Shown one piece after another: positions 1 through 7,436 of a stretch of 58,142 nt of DNA (positions are counted from its first letter, which is position 1; every line of letters starts with the position of its first letter). A program made the position numbers and the translations under genes. This DNA is from an uncultured bacterium (GTDB lineage Bacteria > CSSED10-310 > CALFER01), in contig CALFER010000014.1 of the NCBI GenBank assembly GCA_937951895.1, positions 1 to 58,142 on the forward strand, read 5' to 3'. The notes below the pieces were generated by a model. The model did no database searches. It saw only the letters and a list, made by a program, of their open reading frames with translations, and was not told the origin of the DNA.

Positions 1-897
1 TTTCGGATCGAGTTCCAGCGCGTGGAGCAGCGACGGGATGGTCACGCCCAACCCTCCCGCTGCGCAGATCGTCAGTGCGATGCTCGCGCCGATCGACACA
101 GCGGCTGCGGTCGATCCGTGAAGCCACTGACTGATGACACCCACTGCAAGCCCGCATGCGAGGCCCAGCAGCAGAGCTGTCCGGGTTTCGCGCCACAAGG
201 CGGTCATCCACCACCGGACGGATAGGGGTGTCCGTCGGAGAGCATGGATGGTCACAGTCATGGATTGCATGCTGACGCTTTCGCCAAGCCCCAGCACCAG
301 GGTCAGAAAGAAGGCCAGCACGAGACTCCGTGCGAGTGTTTCGTGAAAGATCCCCGTCAATATCGCGCAAAGTGTCCCGCTGGCGATCGTCGCGAGGAGC
401 CATCTGAAGCGCAGCGAAAAAATACGGATCGATGATGCGGTCTGCATGTCCGAGATTCTGAAACCGATGGTCTCGAAGATTTCCTCGATCTGCTCACGCT
501 CTTCCAGTTTGTGATTGTCTTCGGTAAGCATGCCGACATCGATCACACCGGTCACATGCAGATCGTCATCGACTACCGGAATGGCGAGCAGTTTGTTCTG
601 AACGAGGGCTTCATATGCCTTCAAAATCGAATCATCCCGGTGAATCGTCACGAGTTTCGGGATGAGGAGTTCGGAGACCCTCTGATGCAGTGGCATCGTC
701 AGGAGACGACGCGTGGGGATCACTCCTTTCAATCGTCCCCCCTGATCGACAACATAGAAATACACAATGCGCTCGCCGAGTCCATGCGATCGGATATGAT
801 CCAGGGCTTCCCGGACGCTGAACCCCTCATCCAGAGTCATCACGTCCCGGCGTGCGATTGTCGAAACGGGTTGATCAAGACCGTTTTGCCGCTCCAT
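1..897 (-). CDS. MgtE-like magnesium transporter, C-terminus cut by window edge
   Basis: Reading leftward from an ATG at 897, an open frame of 299 codons runs off the window. Upstream AAGGAT is a reasonable ribosome-binding site. The first ~130 residues form two CBS repeats (motifs such as GVIPTRRLLTMP and LLAIPVVDDDLHVTGVID), followed by a linker and hydrophobic helices containing LVLGLGESVSMQSMTV. The last visible residues (TIPSLLHALELDP) match the MgtE membrane domain. MgtE proteins are inner-membrane Mg2+ channels gated by Mg2+ binding to the CBS pair. The usual N-terminal MgtE_N domain is absent here, as in many short MgtE homologues. No RNA control element was seen upstream. The family assignment is firm; substrate is inferred from the family. 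Confidence 0.85.
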   Translation of the reverse strand, partial: MERQNGLDQPVSTIARRDVMTLDEGFSVREALDHIRSHGLGERIVYFYVVDQGGRLKGVIPTRRLLTMPLHQRVSELLIPKLVTIHRDDSILKAYEALVQNKLLAIPVVDDDLHVTGVIDVGMLTEDNHKLEEREQIEEIFETIGFRISDMQTASSIRIFSLRFRWLLATIASGTLCAILTGIFHETLARSLVLAFFLTLVLGLGESVSMQSMTVTIHALRRTPLSVRWWMTALWRETRTALLLGLACGLAVGVISQWLHGSTAAAVSIGASIALTICAAGGLGVTIPSLLHALELDPK

Positions 898-1116
898 GCA
901 GATCCTTTTCCGATTCTGTCGGTCAAGTGTGCAACCAGGGATTGCACGATGTTCCCGTGAATCGTATCGACGGAAGACAATCCGGTCAACTCAGCTTCCC
1001 GGAGGTTCATGGCGTGCATCGGTACACGGATCCGGATTTTAACACCAGATTCGCCCGTGCTATACTTGGCCGAGTCCGGCAGATGGCTGTCGCGAACTCT
1101 CCGGAGGACAGACGGA

Positions 1117-1899
1117 ATGCCCATTGATTACTCATGCTGCACATCCGAAACCGGACACAAGTCCAAACCCGAAACCGCCGCGTTATCTCCTCATCGATCA
1201 GGTTGCATGGTCTGCGGTGCACCGCTTGTGTACTTCGAGACAAATCAGCGACAGACCTGCCATTTCTGCAACCGGAACATCGCCGCCAACGCCTGCTGTT
1301 CCGAGGGACATTTCGTCTGCGATGACTGCCACCGGGACGATGCTGCGCTGATCATCGAATCGATCTGCCTGCATAGTGATATCGACGATCCGGCGCTCCT
1401 GATGCAGACAATCCGCTCGCACCAGGGTATGCGCATCCACGGTCCGGAGCATCACATTCTGGTTCCCGCCGTGATACTCGCCGCCCTGCGCAACAATGGC
1501 CATCCCATCACAGACAACCAGCTCATCACGGCGATCGAACGGGGGCGGACGATCTGCGGAGGCGCGTGTGCGTTTTTCGGTGCATGCGGAGCGGCCACCG
1601 GCGTCGGCATTGCAGTTTCTCTGGTCCTGGATGCCAATCCGGTTGATGCCGTCAAGCGAACGCTCGTTCTCGGAGCGGTTCAATCGGTGCTGGCGCGAAT
1701 CGCATCCTTTGAAGCCGCCCGGTGCTGCCAACGGGATGCATGGCTGGCATTCACGGAAGCAGCTCCGATTTTGGAAGGCCTGATCGGCGTGACCTTTCCC
1801 GTAACCCGCCTTCGATGCGCTCAATTTGCGGTGAACAAGGAATGCATCCGGAATCACTGCCCGTTGTGGCCCGATCCGGCCTGGACAGGTCTGGTCTGA
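1117..1899 (+). CDS. DUF5714 domain protein with N-terminal zinc ribbon
   Basis: 260 aa. The start is the ATG at 1117, chosen because GGAGG lies nine to ten bases upstream; the frame is open further 5' but without a better signal. Near the N-terminus are CxxC pairs (CMVCGAPL, CHFCNRN, CDDCHRD) typical of a zinc- or metal-binding ribbon. The rest is a helical domain with a glycine/alanine-rich stretch (CGGACAFFGACGAATG) and conserved cysteines, matching the DUF5714 type that accompanies the Trs/Mop redox operon. The biochemical function is unknown. It is convergent with the CoA ligase-like gene and their 3' ends overlap by 149 bases. Confidence 0.7.
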   Translation: MPIDYSCCTSETGHKSKPETAALSPHRSGCMVCGAPLVYFETNQRQTCHFCNRNIAANACCSEGHFVCDDCHRDDAALIIESICLHSDIDDPALLMQTIRSHQGMRIHGPEHHILVPAVILAALRNNGHPITDNQLITAIERGRTICGGACAFFGACGAATGVGIAVSLVLDANPVDAVKRTLVLGAVQSVLARIASFEAARCCQRDAWLAFTEAAPILEGLIGVTFPVTRLRCAQFAVNKECIRNHCPLWPDPAWTGLV

Positions 1900-3097
1900 T
1901 CGTGCGTTTCCCGCGTTCCAGGAAGGGATCGAAATCCGCATGTCGGATGCGAATCGGAAGATCATGAGGCAACCGCTCCCGTAATGTTTTTTCATCGAAG
2001 GATCGTGATGCATCGAAGGTCAGTCTCAGCCCGATCGCCTCATTTTCGCGAATCCATGCAGCATCGAAGCTCCGAACATCCGGGTCCGCAAACAACAGTT
2101 CGTCCAGGCGATGAATGTTCACATTCCACACGTCCCCCGGGTCTCCATTCTTATCGAGGCGTCCGTCGATCCGTCCCAGACGTGGAGCGACACCTCCGCA
2201 CCCGCACGGTGCAACGATCAGTCGCGATCGATCACCCGTTCGGTACCGGATCAGCGGCATCGCTTCGTTGCTCAGGGAGGTGATCACGATCTCTCCTGAC
2301 TGTCCCGGATCAACCGGATTTCCGCTCAACGGATCGATGATTTCGACAATGAAATCCGCGGCACGATAATGATGTCCCTCATGGCTGTTGCAGTCGACCG
2401 CAAAACCGAAGCCGACCTCGGTCAGACCATAATGCGAGTAAACCCTGCAATTCCATGTTCGTCGGAGACGATCGATGATGGCCGCCGGGACATAATCTGC
2501 AGTCAGAAGAACGCTGCCGGGACGCAGATCCGGTACCAGGCAACTCATGTAGAGCAGTTCCGCGGGCATCCCGACGAGACAATCCGCACCACGGGCCGCA
2601 TCGATCGCCTGAGCGGCGTCCCGGATCACCGGAATCTCCGATTCGACCCCGAGCCTTGCAAGCGCGCTCTTCAGGAGACTGCCCAGGCTGCTTTCGGTCG
2701 TATCCGAAATCAGAATCGCCGTGTACTGTCCACTCCTGACCAAAGTCCGCATCCCCACTGCGAAGAAGACGCGGATGCGTTCCAGGTCCTCCTCCGAGAA
2801 GAAAATGCGTTTGCGGCCACCGGTTGTGCCTGAAGTCGCGAGTGTCGTGACGCGCGCGACATCACCCGGTGGGATGGCCAGAAACGCCGCCGGGTCGGAG
2901 ACTATATCCGCAGGGGTCGTGAAGGGAAGTCGAGTCAGGGATACGGTTTCATCCAGGCCTTTGTAGAAACGCGTCCGACTCGCTGCATATTCGATCACTT
3001 CCCGCAACCGGTTTACTTGCCAGGACGACAGCCCGGCGCTCGTCATGCCGGTCAGTCCCGTCCGCTCCCTGAGCCATATCTCGACGGGGGACATCAT
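1751..3097 (-). CDS. DVU_1553-type AMP-dependent CoA ligase
   Basis: 448 aa from the ATG at 3097, preceded by GGAGGAGG and overlapping the TGA of the methyltransferase gene by 4 bases (ATGA). An upstream ATG at 3136 is less likely. It belongs to the adenylate-forming superfamily, phenylacetate-CoA ligase-like branch: the P-loop TSGTTGGRKR is at about residues 88-97, followed by YSHYGLTEVGFGF and RYRTGDRSR. These enzymes adenylate a carboxylate and transfer it to CoA; the substrate here is unknown. Last gene of the redox operon. Oddity: the last ~45 residues (after FLERGKRTI) look unlike the family and are read antisense to the DUF5714 gene, suggesting that the ancestral stop codon was lost. 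Confidence 0.75.
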   Translation of the reverse strand: MMSPVEIWLRERTGLTGMTSAGLSSWQVNRLREVIEYAASRTRFYKGLDETVSLTRLPFTTPADIVSDPAAFLAIPPGDVARVTTLATSGTTGGRKRIFFSEEDLERIRVFFAVGMRTLVRSGQYTAILISDTTESSLGSLLKSALARLGVESEIPVIRDAAQAIDAARGADCLVGMPAELLYMSCLVPDLRPGSVLLTADYVPAAIIDRLRRTWNCRVYSHYGLTEVGFGFAVDCNSHEGHHYRAADFIVEIIDPLSGNPVDPGQSGEIVITSLSNEAMPLIRYRTGDRSRLIVAPCGCGGVAPRLGRIDGRLDKNGDPGDVWNVNIHRLDELLFADPDVRSFDAAWIRENEAIGLRLTFDASRSFDEKTLRERLPHDLPIRIRHADFDPFLERGKRTIRPDLSRPDRATTGSDSGCIPCSPQIERIEGGLRERSRRSGLPKSELLP

Positions 3098-3705
3098 GCG
3101 TGCCTCCTCCGGGAGGTGATCCGGCAGTAACCGCAACGAATGCGTCTGAGCATCGCCGCATCAGCACCGATTTCGCGGTAGAATCGTTCGGCGTTCCGGT
3201 CGAGAATCATCTGGCCCCATTGCCGGATCAGATCCTCAGTGAGATCTTCGACATCTTCGATCGAAAACCCACCGCGTTCCAGGCGGGTCAGCACGGTTTC
3301 CTGACGTTCGATCCTTCCGAGGCACCCGTTGAGGCGTGCTGGCTCGCCCCGTGCAATCATATCCGAAACGATGAGAATGCCGTCCGGCTTCAGGACACGC
3401 CGGCACTCGTCGAGCACCGCACCGGGATGCTGCATCAATGAAAAGCTGCATTCCATCAACACAGCGTCAGCGCACGCACCGGCAAATGGCAACTGCTCGG
3501 CCCGCGCGTGAATGACGCCACCTGACTCGCCATCGCGAACCGGATCTGAATCGATTCCCCACGCATGGAAACCATGGGTGTGCCGCAAATGCCGGACGGT
3601 TGAGCCGGTTCCGCACCCGAGATCCAGTACAAGAGCATGTGGCGGCAGGGTGCACCGGGTGATCGCCCGGTCGGTTCCTTCAATGCCTCCGGGGTGCGTT
3701 TTCAT
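3094..3705 (-). CDS. trsM: DVU_1556-type SAM methyltransferase (TrsM-like)
   Basis: 203 aa from the ATG at 3705, where the family-typical N-terminus (MKTHPGGIEGTDRA) begins. This overlaps the end of trsS by 26 bases; a longer frame to 3798 would overlap far more. Class I Rossmann methyltransferase: motif I LVLDLGCGTGS at about residues 26-36, an acidic motif II (WGIDSDP), and ECRRVLKPDGILIVSD typical of Methyltransf_11. The C-terminus has a short Cys pair (RCGYCRIT). Its neighbours are the radical SAM protein upstream and the CoA ligase downstream. The substrate is unknown; a role in making or maturing a small molecule or cofactor for the oxidoreductase is an inference from conserved linkage. 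Confidence 0.75.
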   Translation of the reverse strand: MKTHPGGIEGTDRAITRCTLPPHALVLDLGCGTGSTVRHLRHTHGFHAWGIDSDPVRDGESGGVIHARAEQLPFAGACADAVLMECSFSLMQHPGAVLDECRRVLKPDGILIVSDMIARGEPARLNGCLGRIERQETVLTRLERGGFSIEDVEDLTEDLIRQWGQMILDRNAERFYREIGADAAMLRRIRCGYCRITSRRRHA

Positions 3706-4996
3706 GTGACCAGCCGGACAGATAGTACGAGCAGAACGGCACGAACCGGCCATTATCGAAGACGTGCAGGCTGCACCGGCGCAGGCGTGTGACATCAAGA
3801 TTTCCGGCGTCCTGAAACGCCATCGCCGTCACAGTGAAGCCGTTTTCCCTGACTTTTTTAACAAAATACTCCATATCGTGTATATCTGTGCAGCATTCCC
3901 CTGCTCCACCCTGCTGCAACTCGGTCCGGAGCCAGCGCCGGGCAACAAATTCACGATTTTTTTCCGCGGCCGCCGGATCCGGGCAGCGGCCCGGCGATGT
4001 GCCGCGCCTCAGAAGCGGAATCATGGCGTCTCGATCGATGACGAAATCCCCGTGAAACCCGCAAAGTGGATGATCGCAGCACGATGGCAGCAGGTGTTCC
4101 TCACGGATCCGTCCGCCCGTCTGGATCCGGATTTCGGACATCAATTCATCCAGCGTGATCCGGTCCGCATCGACAGGGGTTCGAGGAATCCTCCCGAAAA
4201 ACGCGACGGGCTGAAAATGCACGCCGCGCACGGCAGGTGAGTGCGCCGTGGCGAACGCGAGAATGTCGCCGATCTGCCGGTCGTTGATGCCTCGAACGAG
4301 CGTAGGCACGAGCGTCACACCGATGTTGAACCCTGCACAGGTCTCGATCGCCTGTTTCTTGATATCCAGCAATGGCCGGCCCCGGAGCTGCCGGAATACC
4401 TCATCATCCGTTCCATCGAACTGCATGAACACGAATGACAGACCGGCTTCGGCAAGTTCCCGGACGTAATCCCGGTTCCCGCTCAGCCGGATTCCATTGG
4501 TGTTGAGCTGCACATATCTGGCTCCATTTGTTCTGGCCGCCCGGATGATTGCGGGCAGATCGTCCCGTACGGTCGGCTCTCCCCCGCTCAACTGGATCAG
4601 TGTTTTACCCCTGTCGATCAGCGCTTCGAGTGATCGAGTCAACTCCGATATTGATGGATCCGTACTGTTATGCGATCGATCCGAAAAGCAGAAGCGGCAA
4701 TTCAGATTACATCGATCCGTGACATTGAGAATGACGCAGCATGTACTTCTGAGGTGATCCCGGCACAATCCGCAGCCGCCCGGGCATCGCGGGTGTTGAA
4801 GCGGCAGCGGTTCCTCGCCAACCCACGCGTCGAAATCCAGACATCCCCTCCAGATCACAGTCTTGAAATCACCGTGCTGTTCACATGTCTTGCATAAATA
4901 GACTTCGGAACCGATTCGGACACGTTCCGCGGGCACAGTCGTCAGACAGACCGGACAGACGCTCCAGGAACGCCGGAGCACGTGCCGGTCGGCCAC
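3680..4996 (-). CDS. trsS: Radical SAM protein of the TrsS family
   Basis: 438 aa. It starts at a GTG (4996) with GGAGGA well placed upstream; the preceding gene stops two bases earlier. An N-terminal rubredoxin-like ribbon (CPVC at residues 14-17, CKTC at 35-38) precedes the radical SAM core with the 4Fe-4S motif CNLNCRFC (C96, C100, C103), then GGEPTVRDDL and a TIM-barrel domain. Further cysteine clusters (CCDHPLCGFHGD, RRCSLHVFDNGRFVPFCSYY) suggest an auxiliary cluster or substrate site. This matches the 'radical SAM (seleno)protein TrsS' family found with molybdopterin aldehyde oxidoreductases in Desulfovibrio-type anaerobes. The reaction is unknown. No in-frame TGA is present, so this copy is a cysteine form. 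Confidence 0.82.
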   Translation of the reverse strand: MADRHVLRRSWSVCPVCLTTVPAERVRIGSEVYLCKTCEQHGDFKTVIWRGCLDFDAWVGEEPLPLQHPRCPGGCGLCRDHLRSTCCVILNVTDRCNLNCRFCFSDRSHNSTDPSISELTRSLEALIDRGKTLIQLSGGEPTVRDDLPAIIRAARTNGARYVQLNTNGIRLSGNRDYVRELAEAGLSFVFMQFDGTDDEVFRQLRGRPLLDIKKQAIETCAGFNIGVTLVPTLVRGINDRQIGDILAFATAHSPAVRGVHFQPVAFFGRIPRTPVDADRITLDELMSEIRIQTGGRIREEHLLPSCCDHPLCGFHGDFVIDRDAMIPLLRRGTSPGRCPDPAAAEKNREFVARRWLRTELQQGGAGECCTDIHDMEYFVKKVRENGFTVTAMAFQDAGNLDVTRLRRCSLHVFDNGRFVPFCSYYLSGWSHENAPRRH

Positions 4997-4997
4997 T

Positions 4998-5192
4998 CTA
5001 CTTGTCCTCCAACTGCATTTCGACTTCGGCGATGCGATTTCGCACGAGTTCTTCGGATATGTGCACGAGTCCGCATTCCGGGCAGCACGGCAGATCGGTA
5101 TAGAACGTATGTCCGAGATAGGAAAAGTCGACTTTCCGGAGTTCCAGTTCCCGGTTGCATCGGTGACAGATCAGTTTCTTCGGGTCACTCAT
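4998..5192 (-). CDS. DVU_1557-type small redox/zinc-ribbon protein
   Basis: 64 aa. The start at 5192 gives MSDPKKLICHRC and overlaps the previous gene by 8 bases. Two CxxC pairs (CHRC and CPEC) spaced about 27 residues apart, with LELRKVDFSYLGHTF between them, form a rubredoxin/zinc-ribbon-like knuckle. The C-terminus is charged and helical. Members of this small family sit between the dicluster flavoprotein and TrsS in the conserved operon. A role as a small electron carrier or metal-binding adaptor is an inference. Confidence 0.75.
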   Translation of the reverse strand: MSDPKKLICHRCNRELELRKVDFSYLGHTFYTDLPCCPECGLVHISEELVRNRIAEVEMQLEDK

Positions 5193-7422
5193 GGCCGGGC
5201 TCTTCGATCCGCATGCGATGACAATATCCATTGACGATTTCGATAGCCCCGCCGGGCTTCAGTCGATACTCGACCCAGTAGGTCATGTTGCCGATTCGTT
5301 TATGACCGGTGAATGTATTTAAAACGGGATCAAACAACTTCCGCCCGGTCGTTTCACAATCATCGATGACCGTTTTCAGATCCGACTCAAGGATCCGGTC
5401 ACGATCCAGTTTCCGCTTCAATTCATCCGAGAGGAAGAGGGGTGTTTCGAATGCATTCATCGTTTCGACATCCCAGAAATCACGCAGAAGGCGGTGTTTG
5501 AGATGCATCCGGTTCGTCTGCCGCTCCGAGACTGTCGGCTGGACTCGTCCTGACACATCTCTTCCGAACATTACATCCAGGATATGATAGGTTCGTTTGC
5601 CGGACTTTTCAAAAATGTCGCGGCAATTCGAGCAATATGTGATGTAGGGATGGTCATTCTGGCCGATCCGTTTCCGGATCGCATGCTCGGCATAGGGCGG
5701 ATGCGCGATCGCAACATGTCCCCCGTAACTGCAGCATTCCGCCATGGTTCTCTCCATGAAGAGCGGTTCCAGACGGAAACCAGCCTTCCGGGCGAGATTC
5801 CGGATGGTTTCCTGCACATGCGGTTCGTGCCGGCTCGCACAGGGATCATACACCGAGACGGTCCCGCCCCCGCCTCGGATCCCCGGTGTAATTCCTTCCG
5901 CTTCGAATAATCCGTACAGGAACTCATCTGGAATTTCGGGCAGATACTTCGCAAACATCTGTCGACACATCGGACAGGCGAAAATGAGCGTCGGTCTGCC
6001 CAGCCCCTCCCATGCAGTCCGGATTGATCCGATGGCCGCCCGATGCATCGGATCGTCGCCGCCCCAGTCCGCCGGCGCTCCGCAGCACTGCAGCATGAGT
6101 GCTGTTCCGGGGTGGTATTTCAATAAAAACCGGTAACTCTCGATGACGAGATCCGGATCGGAGGCCCCCAACTGGCAGCCGGGGAAGAACAGGCGATCGC
6201 ACGGCGTGTGCTTGGGAGGAGGTTGGATCAATGCAGCATCATGATTCGAGAACGCCATGTCGCGCAGGAAAAATTCATGAAACGCCCACGGCATCTTGCC
6301 CGTCTCGCGCATCGCCCGATGACTCGCCAGCAGGAACTCACCCGTATCGATATCGACCGGGCAGACCTGTTTGCACAACCCGCAGTGCATGCAGGTCGAC
6401 ATCAGGCGGGTCGCAAGCGTGGCGTGGCCGTCGAGCGAGCTCGGTTTGAGCGTCACCTCGACTTCTTCAGTGATCCGTTTCGGGAACTTGCTGAAATAAC
6501 TCATGAGGGGTGAATGGAAATTACACTTATCACACGTGCATCTCAGGCAACGCTTCGCTTCGAGGATCGCTTCGTCCTTCGAGAACGTCCCGCCGTTACC
6601 CGGCTGGATCGCCTCACCGGGAATGATCCGGATCGCCTCCGGGATCAATCGCGTTCCCTGCGGTTCATCCGGTTGATTCATCGAACCGATCTTCAGGTAG
6701 CGCTCGATCGCATTGGCGGCATTCAGTCCATCGGCGATCGCTCGCACGGTATCATGTCCGATCCGCGAACCTCCCATGAAGATCCCCGGACAGTTTGTCG
6801 CGAACGCACCGTCCGGATTGAGAGCGAGGCCGAAGTCGGGGCCGTCCGAACCGGTCGCCACATAGACCGCATCCCAATCGAGACTATCGAGGCTGAGGAT
6901 GTCCGTGTTCAGTTTCAGTTCGTAGGTTTCGTGGGTGAACGGGCGATCGATTTCTTCTCGAAGAAGATCCGGATCGATGAGTCCATTGAGGTGACCGCCG
7001 ATTCGATCTGATCGTTCGAACACTGTCACGCGATATTTCCGTGTTGCGAGCCTGAGGGCGCACGCCAGGCCGCTGATTCCGCCTCCGACGACTGCGATAC
7101 GCCGGGGTTTCCAGGGCATATTGAACTGGTCGGGGATTCGTGTCCGGGCGAAATCCATTGAAGCGCGTTCGAGCAATCTGAGAGATATTGCGCCTCCGGC
7201 ATCTTTCATCGGGCAGACCAGTCGGCAAGGCTCCGGGCAGAGTGTCGAGACGATACCCGGAAACCCGACGGTCTGTTGATAGGTTTTGTAGGCGATATTG
7301 AATCGTCCCTGCTGCAATTTGCCGACGAAGTCCCGGATATCGAGACAGAACGGGCACGCTGCGGTGCAGAATGCCCGTTCGAATTGCAGACAATCAACGA
7401 CCAGTTCGTGCAGAAATGCCAT
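5185..7422 (-). CDS. Pyridine nucleotide-disulfide oxidoreductase / dicluster-binding protein
   Basis: 745 aa. The N-terminus has the GltD-like dicluster motif (FCTAACPFCLDI, then CPEPCRLVCP). A flavin-binding Rossmann region follows (IAVVGGGISGLACALRLA, about residues 108-125). Next is a ferredoxin-type block (CLRCTCDKC, CMHCGLCKQVCPVDIDTGEF). Two CCG-type heterodisulfide-reductase-like modules come after (FFPGCQLGASD with LQCCGAP, and DPCASRHEP with CCSYGGH). The C-terminal ~100 residues are specific to this family. It probably passes electrons between an iron-sulfur/flavin chain and the neighbouring aldehyde oxidoreductase or CoA-linked chemistry; direction and partners are inferred. It is separated from the oxidoreductase gene by only 14 bases and belongs to the same operon. 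Confidence 0.85.
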   Translation of the reverse strand: MAFLHELVVDCLQFERAFCTAACPFCLDIRDFVGKLQQGRFNIAYKTYQQTVGFPGIVSTLCPEPCRLVCPMKDAGGAISLRLLERASMDFARTRIPDQFNMPWKPRRIAVVGGGISGLACALRLATRKYRVTVFERSDRIGGHLNGLIDPDLLREEIDRPFTHETYELKLNTDILSLDSLDWDAVYVATGSDGPDFGLALNPDGAFATNCPGIFMGGSRIGHDTVRAIADGLNAANAIERYLKIGSMNQPDEPQGTRLIPEAIRIIPGEAIQPGNGGTFSKDEAILEAKRCLRCTCDKCNFHSPLMSYFSKFPKRITEEVEVTLKPSSLDGHATLATRLMSTCMHCGLCKQVCPVDIDTGEFLLASHRAMRETGKMPWAFHEFFLRDMAFSNHDAALIQPPPKHTPCDRLFFPGCQLGASDPDLVIESYRFLLKYHPGTALMLQCCGAPADWGGDDPMHRAAIGSIRTAWEGLGRPTLIFACPMCRQMFAKYLPEIPDEFLYGLFEAEGITPGIRGGGGTVSVYDPCASRHEPHVQETIRNLARKAGFRLEPLFMERTMAECCSYGGHVAIAHPPYAEHAIRKRIGQNDHPYITYCSNCRDIFEKSGKRTYHILDVMFGRDVSGRVQPTVSERQTNRMHLKHRLLRDFWDVETMNAFETPLFLSDELKRKLDRDRILESDLKTVIDDCETTGRKLFDPVLNTFTGHKRIGNMTYWVEYRLKPGGAIEIVNGYCHRMRIEEPGHE

Positions 7423-7436
7423 ACAGTCGTGAACGA

